Assembly: GCF_003852405.1 (NCBI RefSeq)
Contig: NZ_QAJM01000007.1
Coordinates: forward strand, 310,001 to 374,000
Length of the DNA: 64,000 nt
Direction of reading: 5' to 3'
From: Pseudomonas sp. KBW05
Lineage (GTDB): Bacteria > Pseudomonadota > Gammaproteobacteria > Pseudomonadales > Pseudomonadaceae
Each line of letters starts with the position of its first letter. The stretch's first letter is position 1. Under the pieces are notes generated by a model. It was not told the origin of the DNA and made no database searches. It worked only from the letters and a program-made list of their open reading frames with translations. The translations under genes and the position numbers were made by a program. Positions 31,201 through 41,377 of this stretch are shown here, piece by piece.

Positions 31201-34200
31201 TCCTGGTCAAGCGCGGGCCGGCCTATCAGGCATTCGATGAGCGTGGCGAGGCACTCAATAGCCTGCCGACCGAGGGTGATAACTTTTACCCGTCGCTGAT
31301 GCACGCCTTGCCGGATGAAGCTCGCCAGTCCCTGGGCGTTCCACACGTCAGCCAGCATGCGACGTTGCAGCGTGCGATCTTCGACTACGCCATTGAGCAC
31401 CGACAGGCATCTGCCCAACTTGTGGCGGGCCGTTCTCGCCAGAAGCCCTGGTTCAAGCCACCCCAGCGTATCGCGGATAAGGTCTTCGGTTACCCCGCCA
31501 GTGGGCGTGGGGCAGGCGAGTCGCCCGACCTTATTGCGCGCGTCAAGGCGGTGTATCCGCGCCTCTCCGATGACCAGGCCAACGGTTTTATCTTGAAGCA
31601 GTTGCTAGATGGCAAGACCGACAGAGGCATCGTCCACCTGCTCAATAATCGCCTGCGGGAGTGGCAAACCCTCGAATCGACACTGGACCAGTGGGCCGGC
31701 GTACGACCGCATTCACTGGCCGGGCAGAATATGTGGACCCTGGGCAAAGGCGGTGTGGCGCAGAACATAAAAGACAGTTGGCATCTTGCGCCGTTGGCCC
31801 AGGACCCAAGGTTTGCTGCCTTGAACCTGTTTTGCAATGAGCCGCTGCCGTTGCTGGAGGCGGATTTTTCCCATGTCCGCCACCTGCGGATGGGGGGCCA
31901 AGGGTTGACGGATGCCACGTTCGAACCGTTGCTGGCAAAATTTCCCAATGTGCAGAAGCTCGACATCACGATGACCAGCCAGCAGCTGCGTGTTGTGCCG
32001 GATGCACTGGCGAACCTGAGTGACCTGACGGACCTGACCATCACCACGAGTATGCCCGCGGAGCCGTTTGCCGATGTGCAGGTCGCCAAACTCGGACGCT
32101 TGGCGCAGTTGCAGTCCCTGACACTGAACCATGCGATGGAGCTGACCCACGCATTGGATGTCAGCGGCCTCACCCAATTGCGCCGTTTGACGCTCTCGGG
32201 CGGTTTTCTCGCCACCTTGCCACCTGGTGTGGTCGAACTGCCTCATCTTGAGCGTCTGAATCTCAAAGGCATGACGATACGAGGCCTACCGCCAGAACTC
32301 CTCACGCCAGACCATGAACGCATCTGGCGCGGCCTGTCTTTGGATTGGTCGAGGATGGACGCCGAGCAGTTTCGTGCGGCTTTCGACTTTGTGCGTGCGC
32401 AGCCCGAACACTGGGTCGACCAGGAAGAGATGGTCCGAGAATACTGCCAGTCTGAACTGACTCGGCTCGCTGCGCAGAGCCGCACGGTGATCGACTATTC
32501 ACGGTCTACGGAGCAGGCAACGATGTTGCGCAACGCATTCATGAACCGATGGGTCGGTGCCCAGGCCAGGTTCGAGGCCATTGAGCAATTGCGTGCGCAG
32601 CATGTCGAGCTGACTGACCGGCTGAATACATGGACGGGGATGCCGGCGTTTTCCGCAGAGTACCTGGCGCGCAATCGCGTGGCCGAGACGCTCGACATCG
32701 CCTGGTACAACGGGCTGCTGCAACGCTACGACGCAGGCAGCTATGCCACGCGTGTCGAGTTGCGGGCCCTGTCTACGCATGAACTGCCCGTGCTGCCCGC
32801 GCAAGGGTTCATCCATGTGCAAACGCTCAGCTTGGAGGGGGTGCGCGCACCGGTCGCAGAAGTGCGTAAGTTCATCGGCAGTTTTCCCGCGTTGCGCAGC
32901 CTGAACCTGAGCGACAGTGCGCTCAGCGAACTGCCGCTCCAGGCGGACACCTTGCCGCAGCTCGAGAACCTGGACCTGGGCAAGAACCCGCTGACCCTCG
33001 TTGACGTCAGCGGCATGAACCCGCTCAAGACACTGAACCTCAGCGGCACTGCGTTGCACGCCTTGCCCTCCGGCGTTGAGCAGCTTGCTCAACTGCAGTG
33101 GCTGGACCTGCGTGACACACCGCTGACCACCTTGCCACCTGCCGCATTGGCACAGGACAGGCTGCTGCTCAGCCTCAATCTGCAGGGTGTGCCTTTGGAT
33201 GCGCCGACCCAGCGCGCACTGACGCAAGCCTTGCAACGCGTCGAGCGAGCCCGTGGTTTGCCTGAGGGAGGGCTGGCACGGTTTTTTGCGCAGGCGCCGG
33301 CCGATTTCCCACCCTTTGAAACCGCTACCACGGTTGCCCGCAACCTCCTGCCCTTGGCGCCTGCGGCACCGGTCGGTGAACGCACCCTACAGTTGCAGCG
33401 GCTGCGTCCGGATTTCTCCGCCGATCAGGTCCGCCAAGCGCTTGAATCGCTGCGCAACGAGGGGGTGTCGGAGCAATTGCTTGATAGCCGGTTGCACCAA
33501 TGGAACCAGACACTCGATGCCCTGACTGTCGAACTCAACGGCTGGGTGTTTGTGCCTCAAAGCGTCGGTGAAAACTGGCAGATTACGTCGCAAGGTCGAG
33601 CCGTGGGTGCTTCGCGAATACTCGCGTGCTGGCGCCAGGGTGTCGCCGGCGGACCGGTCCCGGCGTACGACAGCCTGGACTTCAATGGCTTGCAACTGGG
33701 GGACCTGCCGCCGTTACCGGGCGATTTTTCCCATGTCCACCAGTTGGACCTGACGGGGGTACGGATTACGGCCCAAGGTTCTAACGCTTTTCTGCAGTCA
33801 TTCACCCAACTGCGTCGGCTCATCCTCAACGGCCAATACCTGCCGGAGCTGCCTGAGGCCGTGATGGGGATGGCGGGCCTGGAGCAACTCGACCTGGCAA
33901 CCGTTGAGCTCAGCGACGCCCAGCCGCTGTACCCCACCCTGCGACAACTGGCGAACCTGCGCGCGCTGGACCTGGGCTACAACAATCTGCAAGCCTTCAG
34001 CGTCGAGCAATTGAATAGCCTCGACACCCTGGACCTGAGTCATAACGTGCTGCAGGACTGGCCCCAAGGTGTACTGCAAGCCCCGCGCTTGCGCAGGCTT
34101 GACCTGTGCGCCAACGAGATCACCTCCATACCGGCGCGAGCCCTCAGCGGTGAGCATGACGCCCTGATGGCAGGTACCGATTTGAGCATGAACGCCGATT

Positions 34201-35264
34201 TATCCAACGCCAGCCTGGAGGCACTCAGGGAGTACGCCGACCGGCAGGGGCGGGACAGCGTATTGGAGATTGACCTGGCTGAAATGGAAGCGCGCAGCGA
34301 CGACGAACCCGGAAGTGACGAGCCGGATGAGCACATTGCCGATGAAGAGACCCAGGCGATTCCCGAGCAACTGGCGCCCTGGCTGGACCCCATCCCTGCG
34401 GCGGAGGCCACCGGTTATCATGCCCTCTGGCAGCGGCTGGCCGCCGAATCGGATAACGCGGCATTCTTCCACTTGCTCCTGACCCTGCGCGACACCCAGG
34501 AATTCAGGCTGTTTCGCGCCGACCTCACGCGCCGTGTCTGGGGCGTACTGGAGGCCGCCGAGCGCGACACCGAGCTGCGCGAGACCTTATTCAGCATGTC
34601 GCGCACCCACGACACTTGCGTGGATGGGCGCACGCTGGCCTTCAGTGAATTGGAGGTCAAGGTCTTCGAGCACAACGCCCTGCGCGACATCCCGCCCGGC
34701 CTGGAACACCGGGGGCGAGCGCTGTTGAAGCTGTCTCGCCAGTTGTTCCGCCTGGATCAGGTGGAGCGCCTGGCCGCTGAGCGTGCGCGATCGAGCGGTG
34801 ATCCCGCCGAAGTACGACTAAGCTACCGCATCGGCCTTACCCATGGCTGGCGCGACGGTCTGCAACTGCCGGGGCAGCCCCGGTACATGCGTTTCAGTAC
34901 ACCGCTGGAGGGTGAGGTACGCACCAATGCCTTGCGTGAAGTGGAGCGACGGGAAGCCACCCCAGTGTTTTACGACGACCTGATCGCCCGCAACTATTGG
35001 GTGCGCTACCTCGAAGACAAGTACCCCGATCAATTCAGCGCGCTCCAACGTCATGAGGCGCAGGAGCAGGGACGGATCGAGGATGAGCATGCTGACATTT
35101 CCAGCGAGGCATATGCACAGGCCCTGCAGACCCTGGAAATTGAGCGTGCCGTGGCGCGCAACCAGACGTTATTGGAGCTGTCGCGCCAGGAGGTGGCTGC
35201 TCTGGAGGCTGTACCCCGTGATCCGAACCTGCCCGGCTCCTCCAGAGAAACGATGGGCAGCTAA
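28269..35264 (+). CDS. Giant LRR protein with dermonecrotic-toxin-like N-terminus and NEL-type E3 ligase C-terminus
   Basis: Protein of 2331 residues. Residues about 55-380 resemble the N-terminal domain of Pseudomonas dermonecrotic-toxin-like proteins (DUF6543/ToxA_N). A hydrophobic hairpin follows near 478-515 (LLSIGMLLLTGVAMFVPGLG), suited to membrane insertion. Three leucine-rich-repeat blocks lie at about 1197-1355, 1516-1640 and 1818-1965 (for example LRALDLGYNNLQAFSVEQLN). The C-terminal part (about 2040-2300) resembles the NEL domain of IpaH/SspH ubiquitin ligases, with the catalytic-type CxD motif at Cys2117-Asp2119 (HDTCVDGRTLAFSELE). GTG start with AAAGGAG 8 nt upstream. No signal peptide; no secretion genes nearby. 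A role as an effector acting in eukaryotic cells is inference from the family. Confidence 0.82.
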   Translation: MSDFPPIAPSRVRAHPPISRSLHGDFIEQAIPDWLINATPERLAAFKSAPTQPPSWYRQATAAQRQALNAQATASFTAQTRLDKAMASLLDIDHFAEPLLVKALKDQFNVTLDVNTTFAQLRQAVEVGILGIDISSYDVLKLPLLQAALHNFEATECEAGAFHESSGFIETDATSGAFKPVTTTLTVTQFTELCRTLDIGAKYQEYLKEYLYPKDAATEHVLFEKFTTAQKSALRAAAELALLKQDIEPGDYRMILSVVAGEQFPTVGGKPVWFRDLALMKHRLTGCVAFVISEKYRYTDEVIIYIPHDPQSPLKRYTFATLAHVFKQRFTERDANAPTDGSPTPYQRFFSRFVAYADLPDYFSQLTEPVPVKSIARKAAGYAPLLNDIVNGFNPFSIFTGIQHLPPGLPPSRRANADPFLAPGAWPRAGHGLWVENTDLWAYLYDQQRTKLIADARAHAVPTADVDAKARSEKFARLLSIGMLLLTGVAMFVPGLGELMLVVMAGQLLYESFEGAIEWSEGDRQAAKAHMLDVAQNLALLVLTAGVGKGVAKLAAVKAEPVIENLEPVTLPSGETRLWKPDLKGYEQTVALQGHPNSLGQYHLDGKTYIRLDGKAYEKNWDEALQSWRIRHPSDADAYQPVLSHNHAGAWRHTLERPLDWDRLTLLRRMGPVTEGLSDETLLKAADISGVEEGALRKMHLDNALPPPALTDVLRLFEADRGVEEVIEQLESAQPINGRYLFSLPLVTQMPRWPLGRVLEVFEGPQLSGPSIKYGSERLAGLRQRKAAIRVSRADVLSGELPRRILAQLDESEITGLLGGEPARVVTARPQELGRQLADFARTHKPAIFDSLYHGTEPRAPWVARLQRECPGLSKPGAQAVLSHASAEEVARMQAGNTVPLRLLEQGRWYAQQGRLTRAFAGLQGENMASADSRHLALQTLGQLPGWPQGLRLEVREGNVGAAVLDAIGSEGAAQRKVLVKRGPAYQAFDERGEALNSLPTEGDNFYPSLMHALPDEARQSLGVPHVSQHATLQRAIFDYAIEHRQASAQLVAGRSRQKPWFKPPQRIADKVFGYPASGRGAGESPDLIARVKAVYPRLSDDQANGFILKQLLDGKTDRGIVHLLNNRLREWQTLESTLDQWAGVRPHSLAGQNMWTLGKGGVAQNIKDSWHLAPLAQDPRFAALNLFCNEPLPLLEADFSHVRHLRMGGQGLTDATFEPLLAKFPNVQKLDITMTSQQLRVVPDALANLSDLTDLTITTSMPAEPFADVQVAKLGRLAQLQSLTLNHAMELTHALDVSGLTQLRRLTLSGGFLATLPPGVVELPHLERLNLKGMTIRGLPPELLTPDHERIWRGLSLDWSRMDAEQFRAAFDFVRAQPEHWVDQEEMVREYCQSELTRLAAQSRTVIDYSRSTEQATMLRNAFMNRWVGAQARFEAIEQLRAQHVELTDRLNTWTGMPAFSAEYLARNRVAETLDIAWYNGLLQRYDAGSYATRVELRALSTHELPVLPAQGFIHVQTLSLEGVRAPVAEVRKFIGSFPALRSLNLSDSALSELPLQADTLPQLENLDLGKNPLTLVDVSGMNPLKTLNLSGTALHALPSGVEQLAQLQWLDLRDTPLTTLPPAALAQDRLLLSLNLQGVPLDAPTQRALTQALQRVERARGLPEGGLARFFAQAPADFPPFETATTVARNLLPLAPAAPVGERTLQLQRLRPDFSADQVRQALESLRNEGVSEQLLDSRLHQWNQTLDALTVELNGWVFVPQSVGENWQITSQGRAVGASRILACWRQGVAGGPVPAYDSLDFNGLQLGDLPPLPGDFSHVHQLDLTGVRITAQGSNAFLQSFTQLRRLILNGQYLPELPEAVMGMAGLEQLDLATVELSDAQPLYPTLRQLANLRALDLGYNNLQAFSVEQLNSLDTLDLSHNVLQDWPQGVLQAPRLRRLDLCANEITSIPARALSGEHDALMAGTDLSMNADLSNASLEALREYADRQGRDSVLEIDLAEMEARSDDEPGSDEPDEHIADEETQAIPEQLAPWLDPIPAAEATGYHALWQRLAAESDNAAFFHLLLTLRDTQEFRLFRADLTRRVWGVLEAAERDTELRETLFSMSRTHDTCVDGRTLAFSELEVKVFEHNALRDIPPGLEHRGRALLKLSRQLFRLDQVERLAAERARSSGDPAEVRLSYRIGLTHGWRDGLQLPGQPRYMRFSTPLEGEVRTNALREVERREATPVFYDDLIARNYWVRYLEDKYPDQFSALQRHEAQEQGRIEDEHADISSEAYAQALQTLEIERAVARNQTLLELSRQEVAALEAVPRDPNLPGSSRETMGS

Positions 35265-35282
35265 GTGGCCGGCGACCGCATG

Positions 35283-35349
35283 GGGTAAATAGTCAGGCTT
35301 TTTGCCCGCGTGGCCCCAGTAGGCTGATGGTTTTCCATCAAGGATGACC
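35283..35349 (+). promoter_or_regulatory. Leader shared with the third LRR gene
   Basis: The 70 bp before the second giant gene contain GGGTAAATAG (35283), TGCCCG (35303) and GGATGACC (35342). The same ordered blocks precede the third gene (41301, 41322, 41341). A short hairpin TGATGG-TTTT-CCATCA (35325-35340) directly precedes the AAGGA ribosome-binding site. The conserved blocks may be promoter or leader elements duplicated with the genes. Confidence 0.4.
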
Positions 35350-35352
35350 GTC

Positions 35353-38300
35353 ATGCCCGATCTGCAAACCCCGCCTGCCGCAGGAGGCACCCTTAATGCC
35401 GACTTGCGCGGCGTTCACTACGACCTGCTCAAGACGCGAGTGCCGACCTGGTTTTCCCAAGGCCCGGCACACCGCCAGATGGAACTGGGCAACTACGAAC
35501 TGCACCTACCGTCCTGGTACCGGCGTGCGCCCCCGGAGCAGCATGCAGCGTTATCGCGCAGTCACCTGGACTTTCGCGAAGCGTTGAACCAACTGGAAAC
35601 CCGTCTGGCAAGCTTCAATGACATTTTCGATTTCGCCGAGCAGCCGCTCAAGGACGCGATCAAGGACCAGTTCAACTTGGACCTGGATGTGCGCAATGTC
35701 TATTTCGCCCGTAAATACGCATTCAAGGACCGTGATGATCTCTACGGTTTCCTGGTGTTTGACCGTACCAACGACCCCTCGCTGAATCACGAGTACCGTG
35801 GCATTTCCCTGTTGGAAGCGGCCCTGGCCAACTTCGAGCCCAATGAGGAAAAACCGCCGCGTTGCAGCGATTGCGAGATTATCACGGGGTGGGGCAGCTA
35901 CGACGGCGACATCATCGTGCGCTACCCCACCGTGAGGTCGGAGGCCATCGCCATTGCGCCCCACGCGTTCGCCAAGCTCTGCCGCAACCTGGATCTGGGC
36001 AAGCGCTACCAGCAGCACATCAAGGACATCCTGCAACCGTCCAATCCGGTCGCGCGCCAGTCGTTGGAGGCACAGCTGGAAGAGCACCAGCGTCAGCATC
36101 TGGCGGTGAGCGTCGACATTGCCCGGCAGCAATATGCGCTGAAACCCAGCAGCCGTGAGATCGAGTCGGGTGTCAGCGCCGATGTCTACAGCATGCTGCA
36201 ACAGCTACTCGGCAATACTGGCAATATTCTGTTGGATGGCCGGCCCGTACTGGTCCAGGCGCTCAAGGTATTCGACATCGGACTGGTCGGGCCACTACTG
36301 ATCGGACCGACGCGTTTTCACGCAGGCAAGGCCCAGCGCCTGGCGGTATACCTGCCCAATGACCCGCAACAACCGTTGAAGGAATACGCCAGCGGCGCCG
36401 CGTTTATGGCAGACCTGAGGATGCGCCTGCACAGCGCTGCCTACCGCCGCTTCTTCAGCCGTTTTATCCCGGTGCGCCAGCAAGGCGAGTTTTTCCGAAA
36501 ATTCAACAACCTCTACCAACCCGATGGCAGTGACGGCCAGGGCGACTACCCACTGCGCTCCAGTCCCGCCAAGCTGCCGTTGGAGGATGTCACTCTCAAC
36601 GGCGACCTGTGGCCGCAACTGCGTCGGGCGAGTGTCGATAAAATCTACGCCGATGCTCGCGCAGTCGCGGTGCCCACTGGTGATGAGGACCGCAAGGCCC
36701 GCAATGAACGGTTGTCGTCCTATCTGGACGCCGTGGTCAGCGTGTTCAACCTCGCCGCCTTCGTGGTGCCCGGACTGGGACCGATCATGCTGGCGGTGGG
36801 CGCGGCGCAGATGTGCCGAGAGGTATTCGAGGGCTTTGAAGCCTTCGAAAATGGCGATACCCGGGAGATGTGGGCGCATTTTTCCAGTGTGGCGCTGAAT
36901 GTCGGTTTTATTGGCACAGGCGCCTATGTGCTGCCCCGGATTCAACGGTCGAGCGTGGTCGACCAACTCAAGCCGGTCACCTTGGCCAACGGTGAGCGCC
37001 GTTTATGGAAACCGGACCTGGCGCCCTACAAGGCCGACCTTGAGCTGGCCCAGGATGCCCAGCCCGATGGGATGGGCTTGTTTGATCACGACGGGCACAA
37101 GGTGCTGAACCTGGACGGCGATGTTTACCGGGTCAAGCAGGACGCCGACAACGGCGACTTTCGGGTGCAGCATCCGACCCGATCGCAGGCATATGCGCCC
37201 TTGCTCGAGCACAACGGGCAAGGCGCCTGGAGTCATGAAGCCGAAGAACCGCAGACCTGGGATGGCCCCACCACGCTCCGGCGCCTGGGCCATGATGCGA
37301 GATCCCTGACTGCCTCGCGTCGGCAGGAGGCGCAGATCGCCAGCGGCATAGGCACTGACACCTTGCGCGCCGTGCATGCCGATCAGCAGCCAACACCGTT
37401 GTTGCTGGCCGATACGCTGCAGCGTTTCCGTCTGCATCGCGAACTGAGCACCTTTATCGAGCAACTGGGCAGCCCCGACCGAACGGTTTACGCCAAGGCC
37501 GGCCTGGCTGCGCAACTGGACCTGATGTCGCGTCGGGGTTTGTTTGGAACCCAGACGCTACGGGTGCTGGGCAGTTCCGGTGATGTGCTGTGGGACGCCC
37601 CGGCATCGGCAACCACAACCACGCCACGCATGCGGGTGGTGCTCAATCAGGACCAGATGGCGCGGGGAGAAGGACTCATTGAAGTATTGAAGGCACTTCA
37701 AAGATCCGACCCTGAGCTAAAGGAACTGCCAGGCAGTGCATCGGACACTGTCATCCAGCGTGCTACCCGGCTGCGTCAGTATTTGGCGGCACAAGCCTCG
37801 GACCTCAAGCGCATTCTGTTGGAAGAGCGCTACCGTGCGCAAAATCTTGACGCTGATCCGGCCGTACGGCGGCTTCTGGCGCAATATCCAACACTGCCGG
37901 TACGCATCGCGCGTGTATTGCTCGACAGTGCCGGCCCGCTTGAAAGCGAGACGCTACCTGCCGCACTGGACGAACAGGCACGTTGGGTGGAGCAGGAAAC
38001 CCGTGTCTCCCGTGCTTACGAAGGACTGTTCTTCGATGACCTGGCCAGTCTCGACACCCAGCGCCTGGCGCTACACACCCTTGAAAACCTGCCCGGCTGG
38101 CAGCGCGGCACACGTCTGGAACTACGACAGGTGGCGGCCGACGGTGCGCTTCTGGATGCCATCGGCCCCCCCGGTGCGCAGGCAAAACGAAGCCTGATCC
38201 TGACGGTGGATGGCCAATTCGACAGTCCGCAAGGCGCGGATTTTTATTCGGCCACCTGGGCCCTGCTCACCCCCGTCGAACGCCAGGCCCTGGGCTTCAA

Positions 38301-41286
38301 CGGCGTAGGTGACCTCAAGCACGCCATCGTGCATAGGCCCTTGTCGCGCGAGCCATTGCGTGAGGTATTGCTGGAGCACCCCGTGCGCAAACCGGCCTAC
38401 GACACCTCGATGCGATTGCTTGGTGGCGGCCGCGGTGTACCGCAGTTGTTGGCCGGCACGGCTAACGCCTTGCGTACGCCGCAAGCGCGCGTGCGTCGGC
38501 TGTTTCGCACGTTCAGTGACGAGCAGGTGGCACGGTTTATCGAGTCACTGGGGCCCGATGTTCGCGGTGAACTGACACGGTTGGAATTCGAGTACGCAAC
38601 CCTCAAGCAGCAACTCAAGGAGTGGGTACGGACCAGTGGTCGTACCTCGGCGCTCTCGAAGATCAACGCGAACGATATCGCCCTTCAAATCAAACGTTGC
38701 TGGCGACGGGAGACGGGCAGCGAGTTGCGTCTGGTACCTTCCCAGCCCCATGGCTTGCCAGCACTGACTGCCGATTTCAGGCATGTGCAGACGGTGGTCA
38801 TTCGTGGGGTGACATGGTCGCCTGAGGCGGACACCCTGCTCAATAACTTCACGGCTCTGAAGTCACTGACGATTTCTCGCTCCAATGTCCGGCAATTGCC
38901 TGAGGCTGTTGGTGCCATGCGTGAGCTGACCTATCTGTCCATGCGGGAAAACAGCCTGCGGCTGACGGTACACAGTGCCGCGAACCTGGCGGCGCTGGAG
39001 CGCCTGGAGTATGTGGACCTGTCCCACAATAACCTGGGGATTGCTCCGGATTTCAGTGCCATGTCTGAGCTCAAGCACGTGGATCTGAAATACACCGGTA
39101 TTGACCAATGGCCTGCCGGAGTGCACAACCAACGCAACTTGCAACGCCTGGACCTGCAATTCAACCAGCTCCGCGACGTGCCGAGTGACACGCTTGAACC
39201 CGCCCCCGAGGATTATGAGCATAGGGTGCGTATTAACGGCGTGACCCTGATTGCCGGCAATCCGTTTTCACCTGAGGCCGGGCAGCGGGTGGATGACTAT
39301 TGGTTGCGCCTCTCACGTGAGCGGCCTGAGCTGCTCAATATCGGTATCACCGATGCTTTCGGTGTCGAGTCGCCGATGATCCGGCAGGTACGGCACATGC
39401 ACCCGAACATGACGTTCATGGCTGCCAGAGAACTGATCTGGAGCCTGGGCGAGGGCGCTGAGGCCCAGTTGACAGGGCAGGTGCAGGCGTTCGATCAACT
39501 CCACGCGCAACTCAATGCCTGGGCGTTTTCCGGCGGTGGTGCGCGCCAGCGTTACATTCGTCATAGTCAGTTGCAGCTCAACGCACGGACCCGAGATGTG
39601 CGCTTCATCGCCAAGGACCGCATTCTGCGATGCTGGCTGCGCGAAACCCCGTCATTGCAGGCCCACGATGGTACGCCTATCGGCCTGGAACTGGACCTCA
39701 GCGGCCTGGACTTGCCGAGCCTGCCGGACCTGGATGCAGATTTCAGCCATGTCGGCTCACTCAAACTGAGCAACATGAACCTCAGTACATCACCGGAAGG
39801 GTTCCTGGCGAAATTCCGTGGGGTGCGTTGGCTGGACCTGTCGAACAATCAACTACGTGAGTTGCCGCCAGCGCTGGAGCAGATGCAAGGCTTGACCCGG
39901 CTGTTTCTGCAGAAGAACCAGATTCGCCCGAGCCCGCAAACGTCGCGGATTCTGGCGACCCGCACGACGTTGCGTGCCTTGTGGCTGGACAGTAATCCAC
40001 TGAACGTGCTGCCAGACTTCAGCGCTATCACTGACATGCGTTCACTGAGCCTCCAGAGCCTGGGGCTCGACACGTGGCCTACCGGACTGGGCGAGCAGCC
40101 TTTGCTGGACCTGATCGATCTACGGGATAACCAGTTCACCGAGATTCCCGCTTCGCTGGTGGCGCCACCAGCCGAACAACTGGCGCACAGTGCACGTATC
40201 ACGAATACGGTCTATCTCTCGGGAAACCCGCTGTCCGAAGTGACGTTGCAGCAGGTGCGTGCCTACGGCGAGCGACTGCGGGAAGCGGGGCTGAGCACAG
40301 TCGAGGCACCCAACAGATTGGTAGCGTCCGCGGGCGGTCGTGACCACGTGCGCAGTGTGGCGTTCGACGCCACTCCGTTCACACGCTGGAGCCAAGGCCT
40401 GGGGGGCGATCAGTTGCAGGCTCGCAAGCTCCAGTGGCAGGCCCTGCGCGGGCAGGCCGGCGCGGATGGGTTCTTCCAAATGCTCAACGACCTGCCACAG
40501 GCCGGTGCCCAGCATGAGGATCTGCAACAACGGGTCTGGACGGTCATCGACAGCATCACCGAGCACAGTGCGGAGTCCGAAGCGTTGCGCGAGCGCATGT
40601 TCGAGTGGGCCGGACGGGCAGCCTGCTGCGACCGTGCGGCGTTGTCCTTCAGTAATGCGGAGGTCATGGCCATGGTCGAAAAGGCCCGTGCCCAGGCGAG
40701 CGACCAGACCCAGGCGGGAGCCTTGATCAAACTGTCCCGTGGGTTGTTCCGACTGGACGAAGTCGAAAAAATCGCCCTGAATGACATTGCCGCGCGCACC
40801 GCTGCGATCTATGAACAGCGCAACCTGTCGCCGGTGGAGCAACAGGACCGGCTCCAGCGCCTTGAAGAAGTGGAAATCCGGCTGGCCTACCGCGTCGGGC
40901 TCAAAGGACCGGAGCGCCTGGACCTGCCCGGGCAACCCAGCCGTACACAATTTACTGCGCTGGGCCAGGTCACCCCGGCGATGCTTGATGCGGCCCAAGC
41001 CAAGGTGCTTGAACTCAACGGTACGCCCGAAGAGTTCCAGGCTTTGATGTCCAGGGAGTTCTGGCAGGATTTCGTCACCGGCAAGTACCGCGCGCGATTC
41101 GACGCCTTGAGCAAGCCCTATCAGGAGCAGTTGGCGGCCTTGCATGACCAGGTCTCAGCCGGGTCCCTGGGGAACGACGCTTATGACACCCAGGCTAGGG
41201 CATTACAGGCGCAACTGGCAGTGGAAGAGGCTGCCCTGATCGAAGCCCTGTCCCGTCAGGAGCTACTTGAGCATCCCCTGACCTGA
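35353..41286 (+). CDS. Second giant LRR/NEL toxin-like protein
   Basis: Protein of 1977 residues, paralogous to its neighbours. The N-terminal toxin-like domain spans about residues 40-390 (LPSWYRRAPPEQHAALSRSH at its start). A hydrophobic segment near 465-490 (NLAAFVVPGLGPIMLAVGAA) follows. Two LRR blocks lie at about 1139-1290 and 1461-1605 (WLDLSNNQLRELPPALEQMQ). The NEL-like region has its CxD motif as Cys1758-Cys-Asp1760 (GRAACCDRAALSF), so the catalytic cysteine is followed directly by a second one. I chose ATG 35353 because AAGGA lies 8-9 nt upstream; an ATG 9 nt earlier overlaps that site. The gap to the preceding gene is 88 bp. Confidence 0.8.
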   Translation: MPDLQTPPAAGGTLNADLRGVHYDLLKTRVPTWFSQGPAHRQMELGNYELHLPSWYRRAPPEQHAALSRSHLDFREALNQLETRLASFNDIFDFAEQPLKDAIKDQFNLDLDVRNVYFARKYAFKDRDDLYGFLVFDRTNDPSLNHEYRGISLLEAALANFEPNEEKPPRCSDCEIITGWGSYDGDIIVRYPTVRSEAIAIAPHAFAKLCRNLDLGKRYQQHIKDILQPSNPVARQSLEAQLEEHQRQHLAVSVDIARQQYALKPSSREIESGVSADVYSMLQQLLGNTGNILLDGRPVLVQALKVFDIGLVGPLLIGPTRFHAGKAQRLAVYLPNDPQQPLKEYASGAAFMADLRMRLHSAAYRRFFSRFIPVRQQGEFFRKFNNLYQPDGSDGQGDYPLRSSPAKLPLEDVTLNGDLWPQLRRASVDKIYADARAVAVPTGDEDRKARNERLSSYLDAVVSVFNLAAFVVPGLGPIMLAVGAAQMCREVFEGFEAFENGDTREMWAHFSSVALNVGFIGTGAYVLPRIQRSSVVDQLKPVTLANGERRLWKPDLAPYKADLELAQDAQPDGMGLFDHDGHKVLNLDGDVYRVKQDADNGDFRVQHPTRSQAYAPLLEHNGQGAWSHEAEEPQTWDGPTTLRRLGHDARSLTASRRQEAQIASGIGTDTLRAVHADQQPTPLLLADTLQRFRLHRELSTFIEQLGSPDRTVYAKAGLAAQLDLMSRRGLFGTQTLRVLGSSGDVLWDAPASATTTTPRMRVVLNQDQMARGEGLIEVLKALQRSDPELKELPGSASDTVIQRATRLRQYLAAQASDLKRILLEERYRAQNLDADPAVRRLLAQYPTLPVRIARVLLDSAGPLESETLPAALDEQARWVEQETRVSRAYEGLFFDDLASLDTQRLALHTLENLPGWQRGTRLELRQVAADGALLDAIGPPGAQAKRSLILTVDGQFDSPQGADFYSATWALLTPVERQALGFNGVGDLKHAIVHRPLSREPLREVLLEHPVRKPAYDTSMRLLGGGRGVPQLLAGTANALRTPQARVRRLFRTFSDEQVARFIESLGPDVRGELTRLEFEYATLKQQLKEWVRTSGRTSALSKINANDIALQIKRCWRRETGSELRLVPSQPHGLPALTADFRHVQTVVIRGVTWSPEADTLLNNFTALKSLTISRSNVRQLPEAVGAMRELTYLSMRENSLRLTVHSAANLAALERLEYVDLSHNNLGIAPDFSAMSELKHVDLKYTGIDQWPAGVHNQRNLQRLDLQFNQLRDVPSDTLEPAPEDYEHRVRINGVTLIAGNPFSPEAGQRVDDYWLRLSRERPELLNIGITDAFGVESPMIRQVRHMHPNMTFMAARELIWSLGEGAEAQLTGQVQAFDQLHAQLNAWAFSGGGARQRYIRHSQLQLNARTRDVRFIAKDRILRCWLRETPSLQAHDGTPIGLELDLSGLDLPSLPDLDADFSHVGSLKLSNMNLSTSPEGFLAKFRGVRWLDLSNNQLRELPPALEQMQGLTRLFLQKNQIRPSPQTSRILATRTTLRALWLDSNPLNVLPDFSAITDMRSLSLQSLGLDTWPTGLGEQPLLDLIDLRDNQFTEIPASLVAPPAEQLAHSARITNTVYLSGNPLSEVTLQQVRAYGERLREAGLSTVEAPNRLVASAGGRDHVRSVAFDATPFTRWSQGLGGDQLQARKLQWQALRGQAGADGFFQMLNDLPQAGAQHEDLQQRVWTVIDSITEHSAESEALRERMFEWAGRAACCDRAALSFSNAEVMAMVEKARAQASDQTQAGALIKLSRGLFRLDEVEKIALNDIAARTAAIYEQRNLSPVEQQDRLQRLEEVEIRLAYRVGLKGPERLDLPGQPSRTQFTALGQVTPAMLDAAQAKVLELNGTPEEFQALMSREFWQDFVTGKYRARFDALSKPYQEQLAALHDQVSAGSLGNDAYDTQARALQAQLAVEEAALIEALSRQELLEHPLT

Positions 41287-41300
41287 GGGGCCACGTCGAC

Positions 41301-41376
41301 GGGTAGATAGTTAGCGCCGTCTGCCCGAATTCGCGACCTAGGATGACCTTCTTTCACTCCTGAAGGTAGGTCATCC
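41301..41376 (+). promoter_or_regulatory. Leader of the third LRR gene with a stem over the ribosome-binding site
   Basis: The region holds GGGTAGATAG (41301), TGCCCG (41322) and GGATGACC (41341), in the same order as before the second gene. GGATGACCT (41341-41349) and AGGTCATCC (41368-41376) form a perfect 9-bp stem whose right arm contains the AGG nearest the start codon and ends 1 nt before the ATG. Such a stem could limit translation. Confidence 0.4.
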
Positions 41377-41377
41377 C